Assembly: GCF_030272615.1 (NCBI RefSeq)
Contig: NC_081406.1
Coordinates: 169,785,861 to 169,849,860 of the forward strand
Reading direction: 5' to 3'
DNA: 64,000 nucleotides
From: Cryptomeria japonica
Taxonomy: Eukaryota; Streptophyta; Pinopsida; Cupressales; Cupressaceae
Part shown: in pieces, positions 35,909 to 49,738 of the stretch
Layout of the letters: each line of letters begins with the position of its first letter
Position numbering within the stretch: the stretch's first letter is position 1
The notes under the pieces: model-generated
Told to the model about the DNA's origin: nothing
Databases searched by the model: none
Seen by the model: only the letters and a program-made list of their open reading frames with translations
Program-made: the position numbers and the translations under genes

Positions 35909-36859
35909 GTGAGTGTTTCTCTTTTGTTTTTCTTGTCTTTTATTTATTTTTTAATATTATATTGTTTGACTCCTTGAAGTGACAAAGATACAACAGAGAA
36001 CATGAAAACATTGTGTTGCTATTGCAAGTCGTTAGCATCTTTCTAATCTTTGTTGAGGTTCTTTATGAGCATTAGGTTTTCTAGTAGTCATTGAAAGGGT
36101 TTCCTAAAGTTTCATAGTAGGGTGCATTGCAAATTAAAAATTAAGGAGTCCTTTCCAGAAAATGAGCTCCCAATGGAATCTGAAATTGTCATGTATGGAA
36201 TGTCTTTTAAAGTAGGTTTTGCCTAAAATCATCATTATATATCTTTTTAAAAAATTATCACAAAGTAAAAATTAAATATAGGCTTCATTTTGGCTATAGA
36301 TCTATTAAGAGGATGCACCCCCTTTCCTTCATTCAATAATGTATTCTGAAATATATCTCCCGGTTTAGCCTTTGGAGCTGTTGAAGTTCCATGGGATGGA
36401 GGTATCTAACTTGTAGGTACCTCACGGTGCTCACCATTAGTACTACAGTTGACATATTTATGATTGTATTGCAAGTGAGATCAAGGATTCGACATAAATA
36501 TTTGCTTTCATATTTTTTATACCCCTTGTATGCCTAGTTCTTACTTTCATGTCCCTTTTCTCTTGCCCTTTATTTTAAAGGGATGACAAAAATGAAAAAA
36601 TTCTTCTGTTGTTGTAGGTTTTCAACATTTCCAAGTTTGCTTATTTCTAGTTAATTGCATTGGAATGATTATTGCCTGGATGGTTGGTGTTCATATCCAA
36701 TAAGCTTATTCTCCCTAATGATGCAAAGATGAAAACTATTGTCTTTAGAAAGGGTGTTTTCTTTACTAAAAAAAGACTCAATTTAGTAATGATTAATAAT
36801 GCATAGTGTAAGTGCACCAAGATGGTGAACATAAAAGTGGTCACATGCAAAAAACACCA

Positions 36860-37145
36860 AATTTTTCATAACCCGTACGGGTTCTGAAAATTCAAAAATG
36901 TGCTAGACTTGGTAACACCAAGCCTAGCCAAAAACAATAAAAAAAACAAAAAGTTCCTCAAAACCCGTATTTATGTTTTATAATAAAAGATCAAAAGTTC
37001 CTCAAAAACTGTACGGGTTTTGAGGAACATTATATTTTTTGGTAGCCCACGGGTTTTGGCCATTTTCAACACCAAAAATCATGGAACAGTAGCAAAAGGA
37101 AGCCAAAAAACTACAGAACCCGCACGGGTTTGGAATCATTTTGGA
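36860..37145. promoter_or_regulatory. Cluster of ACCCGTACGGGTT-type palindromic motifs
   Basis: The motif occurs as AACCCGTACGGGTTC (36871), AAACCCGTATTT (36961), CTGTACGGGTTTTGAGG (37007), CCCACGGGTTTTGG (37046) and AACCCGCACGGGTTTGG (37118), in both orientations since the core is a palindrome. TTCCTCAAAA/TTTTGAGGAA words accompany it. The cluster lies directly upstream of the first exon at 37176. Such clusters are typical of subterminal repeats of DNA transposons (for example the transposase-binding sites of CACTA elements) and could also act as promoter elements. Confidence 0.6.
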
Positions 37146-40100
37146 TTTTTCCAGCATTAGGAGCAATTTTCAACAATGGCACCCCGTCGAACAAGTAAGA
37201 TTTGATTGGTTTGATTATTTTTGTTTTCATTTTAATTGAAGTAGGGTTTTTTAATTGATTTAAGTTTTAATTTTATTAATTTGATGTCAGATTCTTCAAG
37301 AAATCCCCAAAAATGAAATAGAAAACAAAGACCTCCTTCTGCACAAGCAACACAAGCAAACCCTCTAAATATTGCACATGAGCAACAAGAAAACCGTCAA
37401 GATGTTGCTCCACAACCACAAAATCCTCAAAATGCTACTCATCAACAACCATCGCCACCCCAAAACCCTCCACATCCTCCATTAGACTGTGTGGATGCCA
37501 CACAAGAGGATCTCATCAATCGCCTTACACAAAATAGTGCCCAAATTTCTATATTGGTGAATAGGTTGAGATCCTCTAGGCTTGAGCACCACTCAACCCT
37601 CGCCACAACGCTAGAAACAATGGCCAATAGTGCAAATGAGGTATCTAGGGAGGTTACAAAATGGCGTTCATGGAGGGATAGATGTTGAATGTTTTATGCG
37701 GATGGGTTGTCATATGATCAAGTGAAAAAAAAGGGCATATTTAAAGCTAACATATGTGCTCTTTTCATCGATCCTCTTTCCAGTAACAACCTAGAACTAA
37801 ATACGACTCGATTTCCTATACATTGGTGTGTTCATGCTAGGCTAGAAGAAGATTTTTGGGATAGATGGTATATGGTCTTTGACCAACCACCTTGTAATAA
37901 TTGGGAGGTGCCTCTATATTTTTTGAGAAAGTTGTATTGTGAGTTTATCCTCGGCGAGAAGCCAAATTACTTTGACATACGGTAATTTCAGGGTAGAGGG
38001 AGAGGCTCTGCGCAGGATAGACATGGGGCCCATAGGGTGGTACAACCACAACATATGAGGCATAGAGCTCCTAAACCCATGGTTCATGTCATTGTCCCTA
38101 TATCCTTGAAGGAGTATATGGAATTACAGACTCTTCAGGCAGTTGCATCATTGACTGATGTCATTGTTCAACATGGCACATAGTTGGTTGGAGTAGAGGA
38201 TGTACTGGCACCTACAACACCTCCTGCATCAACGACACCTCCTTCATCAATGCACCTCCTTCATCAACGACACCTCCTTCATTAGTGTCACCTCATGCAT
38301 CATTTGGCATGGGCCAACCCATTCAGCATATGTGCGCAACCTGCTCGGGTGTATGTTTTGGTGTATACACTGGCGCAGATGAGGATGGTTTGACATCTCA
38401 TTCGTGTACATGTTGCGAGAGTAGCTATCATGCTTCCACTACAGAGGATGTGGCCCTCACCAATGACCTGATCAGTATGTTGTCCCCTCGCTATCAGACA
38501 CAGGTGCATTTAATTTTGTTTATGACATGTTATCAATTAAGTAACTAAATATTATAAAAAGAAATAAAAAATTTATTTTTAGAACAATTTAAAGTGACAT
38601 ATAAATAAAATGCATTGCAGGGTGCAACAAGTGGTGGGATTACACCACATACTTTTCAGTCGACTCCACGGTCACGAGTAGTTTCGCCACCAGAGGTAAA
38701 GATTTGTAAATTTGTTGAAAATATAATAATACATTGGTTTCAAAATATCTTTTGTTAATATATATGTATCATTACTTGGTGTTTTATAGGGCTTATCAAG
38801 GGCTGATATGTCCCAACTTGTTGATATCACGTTTTCGGCCATTGACAAATGATATATTAAATACATGCTCTTTTCCCTTATGTTATTTTTTTCTGTTAGT
38901 TTACCCCACCTGCCTCGAGGACATCTCATGTGAGAAATCCATCCTCTAGCACTCTGAGGCAGAAAAAGTTATCCTCCTGGACACCCAAACGATAGAAGGT
39001 AATTCAAATACAATTTAAATTCATTTGGTGAATTGTATTATGTTTAAACATGTATATGTAGGTATTGATAAATGCACTTAATTTATTTGTTTTATGTACA
39101 GAAACATGTGGGGTTTACAGAATTAATGAATGCACCTGATGTCGATGAGGTTCAATAGAGGGAAGAGGTGATATCTTCATATTCACTTTGGATTGCATTC
39201 TTTCTTGTTCGAAATAACTAAATCCTTTTATATCTATATCATATGTTATCATTTTTCATATAGGAAATGGTAATAGTTGCATCAGATTCGACTAGGCCTC
39301 CTAAGGTTACAGGAGAACTATACGAGGATTCGGTGTGCATTTGTTCTACATATGTTAAAAATATTTGTTCTATCTAGTTTGTCAACAACTTTGGGTTATT
39401 AACTTGTATAATTGTCTTTAACCTATTATGGCCCCCTTCCAAACTTCTTGTTGATGCTCTACCATTCCATTTCATTAGAAGTCCTACACGTATAATATGG
39501 GATCCAACACGAAAAAAGGGAAAAGGTATGTCTATCTTAGATCAACTCATTTTCACTAAGTGTACAACGGAGTTGACACCCTATTGTTTACTCCTTTTGG
39601 ATCACTTACCATGGATATAGGAAATGATCGTAACTGATTCATCTGTGACTTTGCCTCCTACAACCATAGCACATCCATCCAGAGTTTACTTTAGTGGTGA
39701 ATATTCGCCAATGGCAATTTTTTCACATCGGCAACCTGGGAAATGGCGAATATTTTGTACCGACTAGGGGTGGCCATGTTGCCAGAACATTATCAATTTC
39801 TGTCAAATTCACGGCCTGATCACCATATGCTTTATGTAATTAAATGTTTCTATGCAATGATTTCGCCAATACAATATATGATGGACACATGGTAAATTTA
39901 ATTTTTTTGCCTACACTCTTCGAGGTTGCCTTAATAGATGACCATAATTCTCCTATAGGCATATGAAGGTTTTTTAGCCAAGCGGACCCAATTCTCCCGA
40001 CATTTTGCTGATGCGTGTCTCCATTCACCCCAACTTTCGCCAACTATATTGTATTTTCCAATTATTTGGACGACCCATAATCACTTTGAAAATTACATAA

Positions 40101-40569
40101 GTCATGTTATAGTTACGCGGGATTCGCCAAATATTTGTATACCATATAAAATTCCCGTGGAATTCACCATATAAGGATTGGTATAAATACATTCAAAGAT
40201 CATATCTATCTCTACACAATTTGGTGGGTTCTAGGCTTTGAATTTTGATCAATAGCAAAGTTTTAGAGTCCAGACCAAGGAAAATCATTGATGTTGACTG
40301 CATTGGTGACTGCTAGTGACCTAAAGGTGAGCAATCATATTTTTGATGTGTTATAATATTATTCAGAATTTATCTAGATTTGTTTGGACTGTTGAGTTAA
40401 TTCTTATTTAGTGGGGACCTGTCAGTGCCAACTGGTCAGCCGAGAGATTCAGACCTTTGACATCTAGATTGTAGGTCATAGGGCCAATGAAACATATCTT
40501 ATACTTTATAGTCTATTATTGCTTCTTCAACAAATTGATATTTTTTTGGCAACCTTTATTTCGTTGGAG

Positions 40570-43290
40570 ATGTCAAACAGGAAGAAGGGTAGGAAACCTA
40601 AAAGTGGGGAAGGCCATGAGAGGCCAACAAAAAGAACTTTTTCTTCGTACTTTGGATTTGGAAAAGATCGTGGTGAAAATCAGGAAGGTACATCATCACA
40701 AGTACAAGTACAAAATTCGCAACCTACACCGCATGTTGAAGACGACGGTGAACCTGATATCTTAGATCAGGATGATCTTGAAGAAGACTATCTGGTAGAT
40801 GCCCAAGTTAGTCGGAATGATATAATCGACTTGGGTGATAATGCCATTGATGATAATGCACGAAAGGGGAAAAGAAAAGCCAGATCAAAAAAGGATCGGG
40901 AGTGGGATATGTCAGTGAGGAATTTTCAAATTAATTGGGCATCAAAGTACCATTCATTGAACCAGTGGAGAATCCAATTGAAGGCGAGCCTCCAATAGAA
41001 TGTAGGTGTAAGATTTACACTTGGAAGTATAACAAGGAAATTAGGTTGCAGCTAAAATTTACACCATAGAAAAGCATATGGGTAACGTTTATGAAAAACA
41101 AATGATAGACGGAGTTGAAAAATCAGTGATAAGATGGAAAACAAAGGAGGAATGTAAGCATGTGAAGAATGTTGAAGAGTATTATTTTTATGAAAGAGTA
41201 TTATTTTTATGAGAAAATATAGACGAATCTTGGTGAAGTTAAAGGTTCTATTGAAGCTAGTTTTGGAAAAGCAATGCAAATAGAACAACTGGGAAAAGTT
41301 GTGCAGTTAAGCGTTGTTTTTTATATTTTGAGCAGAGGGCTTGCTATGACAGATTTCCCATCAATTAGTGGTTTATTACAATTTTTGATAGTTCCTAACT
41401 ATCCTAATAGACATTGGTCAGTAAACAGTGGATGGGAATGGGCAAGTTGTCTTGTTGAGGTTGAAAAAGAAGATGTAAAGGAAAAAATAAGAGTCAAACT
41501 TTATTGCATTTTCTTTAGACGAAGTTACGACAGTAGACAATACTTCATGGGTATGCAGGCATGTTTATACTGTACATAATCATGCCTACCAACCTCATCT
41601 ACTATCTGTTACTAAAATGAAGGAGAGTGCAACAGGGGAAAATTTATTTCAACCAGTAAAGAGAAGTTTAATTGAATATGGAGGTATGGATGACGCAACG
41701 GTTGCCAAAAAAATGGTGTGTGTTAGAGTAGATGGAGCTTCAATAATGCAAGGTCACAGGAATGGTCTTTGTACAAAGATTGAAACTTTATTTGCACCAT
41801 ACATTACTGCAATTCATTTCATGGCTCACAGAATGAATCTAGCTTTTGGAATTGTGAGCAAGTATGCTTCGGTAAAAAAAATTGAAATTTTAATCAGAGA
41901 GTTCTACTCACACTTTTGTTGAAGTCCCAAGCGATTTATGGAATTTCAACACTTTGCTGATGGAATAACTGATGGGAACAAGCTTCTCAAAGATGATGAT
42001 ACCAGATAGATCTCTTTGGATGGTCCAATGCATCGAGTTTTTTCAGAATATCCATCCTTGATTGGACTATTTCACACAACTCACGACGAATCAAATCAAT
42101 TGAAATTTCCTAACCTTCTTCAGAGGTTAAGTAATCTAGAGACACTCTTAACTGTAGCAGCTCTTCTGCCCATGCTAGAGGAAATGGGGAATATTATGAA
42201 GGTTGACCAAAAGAGAGCTCTGTATATTGCAGAATATGCTACACTACGTAAGATGACATGCATGACCCTCGACAATCTCTATCAAAATCAACCAACACTA
42301 TCTGATGAAAAATTTGTTAAGTGGCAAACACTCACAGATTTGAACAATCCTGATAAATTTTTATAAATCGGTGCAAATGGGGAGGTATGTGTCAATGTAT
42401 GGGTAGTTGAGATACCAATGCACTTCTATGCCATGGTTGACCCCGAGGAACCATGAAAGCGCCCCAAGAAGCAACTAGCAAGAGTTACAAGGGAAGATTT
42501 CGACAAGATTGTTGAGTCTGTAACTACTTTTGTGAAGAAAATTGCCTATGATCTTTCCTCACAAATTAGAAGCAGATTCCCTCCTGACAACCTACTCAAA
42601 GTTGTGTCTATTGTGTTTCCTTAATATTGGAGCCTCAACAGTGCAGCTAATTTTCGAAGTAAGTTACTAACTTTGATAAAACAATTTTGCATATCCAAAG
42701 AATTGAATAGAATAACTATAAATGGAATATTAGATGAAACTCATATTAGAGAGAAATCATCTTGTTTTGCATACACTATGAGGGAACAATATGGCATAAT
42801 GGAGAACCCCTATGAAGAGGGATCAGTAACAAGGCTTTGGAAATATATAGCTGAGAACACAGCGTTGCGTGATTTAATGCCAGAATATTTGAAGCTTGTT
42901 GATTTATGTATTACCATGATATTGAGTTTGGTGGAAGATGAGAGAGTTTTTAGTGCTTTGGGGTTCCTAAAATCAAAGCTAAGAAACAAGCTAGACAAAA
43001 ATTTGGAAAATTTCTTGAGGCTCTATACATCTAGGTATGATGTCCACACTTTTCCTTACGATAGGGCACTGCAAATCTGGACGTCCAAATGTGAAAGAAG
43101 AGGTTTGGGCAACACTTCAAACCAAAGTGCCAGTGGGACTATTGATTTATGTACTAGACCTACTAGTAGCATTGAGATGTAGTTCAATGAAGGTATGCAG
43201 ACTCAGAGTAAAGAAAACACAGACAAGAATCAAGAAAGCTTTGAATTTGATGAGGATGAATGGCAACTTCAAGGGATTGGTATTTATTAA
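40570..43290 (+). pseudogene. hAT-family transposase, decayed
   Basis: The ATG at 40570 opens a basic N-terminus (MSNRKKGRKPKSG), followed by an acidic linker and a zinc-finger-like block (ECRCKIYTWKYNKEI, then EKHMGNVYEKQ; 41000-41090, split by a frameshift). The catalytic region shows SLDEVTTVDNTSW (about 41500-41545), VRVDGASIMQGHRNG (41728-41772) and HFMAHRMNLA (41818-41847). The hAT C-terminal dimerisation block EYLKLVDLCITMIL...DERVFSALGFLKSKLRNKL is at 42883-43010. The likely natural stop is TAA at 43288, after an in-frame TAG at 43180. At least six stops or frameshifts make it non-functional. The layout matches the hAT branch related to ZNF862/ZBED-like proteins. Confidence 0.8.
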
Positions 43291-44119
43291 TCTTATTACT
43301 GCATCTCATCATTCATATTACAAAAGCATATTATTATGGTTGATAACTTGATGATATTTTATGAGCCTGCCAACTTTTTGCAATTAGAATTTAATATTGA
43401 TTTGTAATTGTATTTTTCAACTTTCTATTTCCAGATTTAAAAGCATAATAAAAGACCATAATGTGTTTATTGATACAGAGATGTTTATTTAGACATGTTT
43501 GAGAACTTAGATTTTCATTAATTCTTTAAAAATATAGCCATATGATACAATTCATTCACTACACCGCTCTGTGTGATTCTCCATGCAAAATTCAATACAA
43601 AGTTTCAGAACCCTTTGCAAATGACCCTGAATTCCCTTTTATAGAAACAAGGGAGCAACAACAACTTCAAGTTGATTTACAACATGTGAAGACTCAGCAT
43701 CAAAATCACAAACTTGGGCTCCAACACAAATTTACATGGCCATCACAGGCCGGATTAGCAATTTAACAACTGTTACATGTCTGATGTCTCCTCTTCAAAA
43801 AACAGAGTTCAAAATTAAATATTAATTCAAGCCATGACAAATTAAATATAGATAATAACAGTGCCCAAAACCTAGTAATCAGAAATAGAGAAATGCAAAA
43901 ATGTTAAAACTTGGGATAATTTGAGAATACAAATTTACAGGATAAAGGTTTGCACTGTGCATCATAGATTCATAGGTTGGATTAGCAATAGCGAGTGTTG
44001 GTTTTTTCCTGTTCATAAAATTGAGTTATTTCAAGTGATGCCAAATTCCAAACAGAAAAAACATAAAACCTTGAAATTAAGAGTAAAATCAGAAAACTGT
44101 GCAATACATACTATGATTC

Positions 44120-47100
44120 TTAAGATTTATGTGCCAATTTTTGTAGGGTGCTCCACTCTTCGTCTGATGGAAGGTCAATATTCTTTAAACTATGGAAATT
44201 CAATTGCAACTTTGTCAACAATCCATATTTAGAAGAGTGACTTGACATCACTGTTTCACCCAATACCGCATTCAGAGTTGTAAATGGTTGGATGAATTCC
44301 AAAAAGCTTTGGGGAGTTGTGTTCTTAGGAAGCAAGTCTAAATCAGACTTCATTTTTATCTCCATGTTTTTTTTGTAAGCTTATTTTCCAATGATTTTAT
44401 TTGATGGGTCAACGGTCTTAGGAAAACCAATTTTAATCAAAGTAGTTGTCTTTTCTTGCAGCTTCAATATCTTTTAGCCACATTTATCCATAACTTCTGA
44501 TGTTTCCCTTAGTTTGTGGCATTTTTTAAAGATAGATGATGTCTTAACTATGGCATCAATGCGGCTCTTAATTCCCTTGGATGCCAAATAGTTGTCATTG
44601 GTACTGTAGACTACTTGCAAAATCTATTTTTCAATATCATCTTTTGAATAAACATGTATGCTCTTCTCAATGCGCCCTTTGATTTTCATATAAATTAATC
44701 TCAAACTTTCATTCAATTCAAACCATTCACACAACTTGTCACTCATCTGCATTATTTTTCCCCAAATGTTTTCTTGTATATTCTTCATTGTATTTTTCAT
44801 ATTATCTTTCAATCTATCCTCTGAAGTTTTAATTTTATCATTTGCATTAAGCAGGTCTTCTTTCATTTGTGCACATTTTTTTCTTTCTTCCTCCACTTCC
44901 TCTTCCAAATGTTTTTCTTTTTCCTTCTCATGATCCAATAGGTCCTGTATTTTTCTTATTTTGGTAGCAGCAAACTCATAACTTTTGTATAATTTTTGAA
45001 AACCAGCTCTTTCCTCAACAATTTTTTTACTGCTTTTAGCTAGTTTTTCTCTTAGGTCCTTCACTTCTGAATCCATCATTTCCTGCTCTACAATTTCTAC
45101 TCCAGAGCCCAAATTTTTTATCCTTTTCTGTAAATCATTGCACTTGTTATCTGTTTCTTTCCTCTTTGATTTTTTTTTTGGTCAGGTCTTCCTGTAACTT
45201 TTCTATTTGTTTCTCCAGTTTATTTTTTCTCTCTCCACCTTTAGTAGTGAAATGTAGACCACTTCGTTAGTCCTTTTTGACACACTAATTTTGTCCACAT
45301 TATGTACTTTGGAAAAATCCATTTGGAGGGTGCTAACTTGAAATTTAGAGGGATCTATCTGACTATGCGGTGGATTTTTATCTTTAGTTGGGGGCATAAC
45401 AACCATGAACTCCATCATATCTTTGTGTGGGTCATATGTTGGAAATACCATGTTCCTTGCAGGTTGTTTGTCTAAAACTTCAGTCAGGGCAACCCTATGA
45501 AATGCTCTCTTTTTTTCTTTATTTGCATTTGTTGTGTGTTCAAATTTTTCATAGTAATTACGAAATTGAAAATCTGGGCTTGTTGAAGAAATTGAATGTT
45601 TGAAAGCTGAAAATAGTAGAGGCTCCAGTTCCACTTATGTCTATGGTTTTAACTAATGCATTACTAAGATTACCAACAAACATTCCTGTTCTTGCCCCAC
45701 TGTCACTTTCATGTGTAGTTTTTATAATCTTTTGAGGTATGTGATTTGAAGCTACAAATGATAGATTTATAGTATCAGTGGCACTTGATATAGGATTCTG
45801 AATAGTATGAGTATCTATCACTAGTGGCCTCTTGCGAGATATATATTTTTGTTTCCCTTTTCCAACACCAAGACAACTAGTATCAGTAGTAGTACCCATG
45901 CCAACCCCACCAATCGTAGTGGCACTTGACTGAACACTAATAGGAATACTATCCCCAGATTCTTCACCAGTGGCAATGGCACTTGATTCACCACCAATGG
46001 GAATACCATGATGTGGTGGTGGTTGTGGATTTGAACCTGAAACAAATGCAAGTGGACCTTGAGGGTAATTAGTAGTACCTTTCTGTGATGAATTTGAAGA
46101 ATCAAGTCCAATGATTGGTTTAATAGGAGCTTTTGATTTTGAATTTGATGGAAGTTGTACCTCAAGTGGATACTAAATGCCTTCTCCTCTGGGACCTAGA
46201 CCACCACCTTCAAAGCCCATTTTTTCCACAATGTTTGCCCCTTTGTTATATTTTTCTTTCATGGTCTCATTGACTCCACCTAATATTTTAGGGACTATAG
46301 TAGTTGTTGGAGTGAGCTCAACCTCATACTCATCATCATCTTCACTCATATCATATGTTATTGTGGTATGATCCATATTCCACAATTTGCTAAACTCTTC
46401 ATCCTCATCGATGGACTCAAATTCTGCACTGGTCTTTGGTTCACTAAGATTCTTCCTCATAGTCCAAAAATCATTTATTTTGGTTTGAGTCCAATAACTT
46501 TCTTTACATTCTTACATAATTGATTTGGGAATAGATTTGTTAGATGGATTAGTATATTTTTGGTAGAAATTGTAGGACCTCCTATTTTGGATGCCCTAGC
46601 CCTCCTCTGTTGTCCTCTGTGTGTGCAATGCCATAATTTGTGATGACATTTCTTTTGTTGAAATGTTATTGTCAGCGGCAATTTTCTCCATCTCTTTTTT
46701 TACCTCATCTCAGGAGTCCATGTTTCTAAGATTTTCTAGAAATGGTTTACTTTCATGTTGACATAACGCTGAAGAGTTCCCATTTTTCTTAAGCCTTGCT
46801 TGAACTACACCAATTGGATCATACTGCCAGAGACCCTCATCACCAAAGCTAAAAACTGTCAAAAAATCATGTGCCACATTGAATGCTTTTCTCTCAAATG
46901 TGAACCCTCCACATGAGAAAGGCAAGGAAGGAAATATGCTCTTCTTTTGCTAACCATGCAAGTGCCTATCTGTGCTCTCCAACTGCCATACATATTCCAA
47001 TGCAAATACCCTCTCTGTCACATGTATTGGAAGTCAGTATGGTTTTACTGCTGATCCGTAAAACCTTAACACGGTGTATTATTCCATGAAGAACCACTCA

Positions 47101-48180
47101 GCCAATTGTATTTGACTTCCAAGTTGAATGCAATCTCTACAAGACAAAGGAAATCTAGGCATTGGAGTGCTTGTAATTTCATTATACATTGGTGCCAAAA
47201 AGAAGTCTACAAAATGGTTGTAGTTCTTTCTGTTATCATGCATCCTTATCTTTGGTGTCCATTCATATATTGGACACTCTGTTTTGTTCTGAGTCTTCTC
47301 ATCAATCTTATAGTTCACAATTTGAAGATTGTTGGTCTCAAATATTGCACGATACTTGGATAGAAGGAGATAACACAAGTAGGATGAGAACCTAAATGTC
47401 TTAGAGGAACCTTTTTTGATCATTAGTAATTGTTTTTGCATGGATTGAACAACGTGCTCAACAAAATTATATCTTATTGGCTAAGTTACACAATGGATAT
47501 TAAAAATCATTTCAAGAAGGCTAGCACCCATTTCCCTATCATTTTCCAATCCCATGCAAAATGTCAACAAGGAAATAGTATCCCCAACCCATGAAACAAA
47601 AATGTTAGAATCATAAGGAGGCTTATGATTTTGATCCAACGGAGTACCACACATTATTAGAGTTGTGATAAATGAATCTCGGCGACTTGGATCGTGACTC
47701 TCATAATTCTCTGCCAGCTTTCCTAGGTCAATTTGGACATTTGAGTTTTGTGCTTCAAACCCTAGGTTCAACAAATGAGCAAATTCTCCCACGTTTATGG
47801 ATATAATTTCCTCTTTTGTATTTTTATTGACAATTACTTTTTTATCTTCATCATAATTTTCGGTGCAGACTATGACAAAATCAGGGCAAGGGAATACTTC
47901 AGGTAACACCATGCTTCCCAATCCAACATCCCACGATGGGATTTTATTTGTTCTTTGTTTTAACATTGTGTTGAAAATAGTAAATTTTGCCTTGGTTGGA
48001 TCTGTTGCCTTACTAGACAATGCATATCTAATATCTATGATACACTTTTCACCATGGATAGCAGGGTCATAAATATCATGGTATTCATCAGTGAAACCTG
48101 GTGTTTTAACCAGTTCGGTTAGGTATATTTTTTTTCACTTGGCTTCCTGTTGAACTATTGCTTCTCGTTTCCCCATCGCT
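44120..48180 (-). pseudogene. Long decayed gene with a G-patch-like motif and a coiled coil
   Basis: Reading leftwards from about 48180 (MGKREAIVQQEAK), conserved-looking frames follow one another: 48020-47481, 47441-47079, 46925-46710, 46460-46173, 46172-45558 and 45634-45203, then 45112-44624, mostly separated by single stops. At 46250-46176 the text KGANIVEKMGFEGGGLGPRGEGI-like glycine pattern (IVEKMGF.GG.GLG..GEGI) fits a G-patch, an RNA-helicase-interacting motif. After one TAG (46173-46175) the same frame continues YPLEVQLPS. The C-terminal 44624-45112 part is a strong coiled coil (LREKLAKSSKKIVEERAGF; EKEKEKHLEEEVEEERKK). The N-terminal 0.9 kb is unrecognised. It is convergent with the hAT transposase and could be an accessory gene of that element. 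Confidence 0.6.
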
Positions 48181-48582
48181 GTTATTGTTAATAATTCAAA
48201 ATAATACTAGATACAAACCTGAAAATGTTAACCCTCAAATTGATCCACAAGATTAAAAAAAGTTAAAAAGGCGGGATGTAAGTGCTCTATATTTTACCCA
48301 AAATTTCTATTTCACTAGATTGGCGCAGACAGTCTCTGTTGCAACTTGCATTCCTCAATCTAGTAGTCATTTTTGAATCTCCCTCAATTTACTGGTTTGT
48401 CCATGAAATGAAATATGATTATGATTTATGTCACTTATTTTGAAAACACTGAAAAGTACAAAAGTAATACCTAAAGGGCAAAATATCTAGAAGCATGTTG
48501 TAATTTTATTAATTATTATTAATATCTATTCGTTGCCGAAGGACAAAACATTCATTGCTTCAATCTAAATTCTAAGGCCATT

Positions 48583-49738
48583 AAATGTAAAACGTTCAAT
48601 TTCGGGCGAAGTTGTCACAAATGTGTTCACTTCCCACATCGGGCTGAAATCCACCCTAAGCCGTTGATGTATACTCATCCAATAAACAATGGTATCTGTT
48701 GTCAGTTGTCATGGGTCCCATGACTTTTTCCATTTTTCGGGCATGTTACCACACTCGAGTCACTTTTCTGGACTGTTTTTTAAGTCTTTTTAATCCTTCA
48801 ACTTCTGCCCGAAATAGAGCTTTATCAACTTAATTATATTTAATTAAATGTAAAACGTTCAATTTCGGGCAAAGTTCTCACAAATGTGTTCACTTCCCAC
48901 ATTCGGGCCGAAATCCACCCTAAGTCGTTGATCTGTGCTCATCCAACGGACGATTGTATCTATTGTCAGTTGTCGTGGGTCCCATGACTTTTGCCATTTT
49001 TTGAGCACATCACCACACTTGAGTCACTTTTCCGGACTATTTTTTAATTCTTTTTAGTCCTTCAACTTCCACCCAAAATAGAGCTTTATAGACTTAATTA
49101 TATTTGATTAAATGTAAAATGTTCAATTTCAGGCGAAGTTCTCAAAAATGTGTTTACTTCCCACATTCAGGCCGAAATCCACCCTAAGTCATTGATCTGT
49201 GCTCATCCAACAAATGATGGTATATGTTGTCAGTTGTCGTGGGTCCCATGACTTTTGCCATTTTTCAGGCACGTCACCACACTCGAGTCACTTTTTTGGA
49301 CTATTTTTTAAGTTTGTTTAATCATTTTCAACTTCTACCCGAAATAGATCTTTATAGACTTAATTATATTTAATTAAATGTAAAACGTTCAATTCTAGGG
49401 GAAGTTCTCACAAATGTGTTCACTTCTCACATTCGGGCTGAAATCCACCCTAAGTCATTGATCTGTGCTCATCAAACGGACGATGGTATCTATTGTCAAT
49501 TGTCGTGGTTCCCATGAATTTTGCCATTTTTCGAGCACATCTAATGTCACCACACTCGAGTCACTTTTCCGGACTGTTTTTTAAGTCTGCTTAATCATTT
49601 TCAACTTCCGCCTGAAATAGAGCTTTATAGACTTAATTATATTTAATTAAATGTAAAACGTTCAATTTCGGGCGAAGTTCTCACAAATGTGTTTACTTCC
49701 CACATTCAGGCTGAAATCCACCCTAAGCCGTTGATCTA
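48583..49738. repeat. 265 bp tandem repeat, 4.3 copies
   Basis: AAATGTAAAACGTTCAATT-type unit starts lie at 48583, 48846, 49110, 49376 and 49649 (spacings 263, 264, 266, 273); the last unit is cut at 49738. Each unit carries TTCGGGCGAAGTTCTCACAA, GTCGTGGGTCCCATGAC and CTCGAGTCACTTTTCCGGAC. A diverged single unit lies at about 51935-52110 in the same element. Confidence 0.95.

Larger units (their letters stand above)
8248..36780. repeat. Copy 2 of the duplicated segment, expanded by five insertions
   Basis: Segments 8248-9297, 14451-14969, 17986-18314, 19663-19845, 33338-34440 and 35566-36780 follow copy 1 (716-5390) in order and orientation. Removing the five insertions (about 5.15, 3.0, 1.35, 13.5 and 1.1 kb) leaves about 4.4 kb, close to the 4.7 kb of copy 1. 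The last matching bases are near 36760 (AGAAAGGG, matching AGAAGGG at 5380). Exons 2 and 3 of the DUF1639 gene were not found downstream of this copy. Confidence 0.8.

Noticed and set aside
36820-36860. CACTA-type terminal repeat upstream of the ACCCGTACGGGTT cluster
   Set aside because: I looked for a CACTA/CACTG end and a matching inverted end downstream and found neither; only the cluster itself is supported.
48583-49738. CRISPR-like array
   Set aside because: Units are about 265 bp and similar along their full length; there are no short repeats separated by unique spacers, and the genome is eukaryotic.
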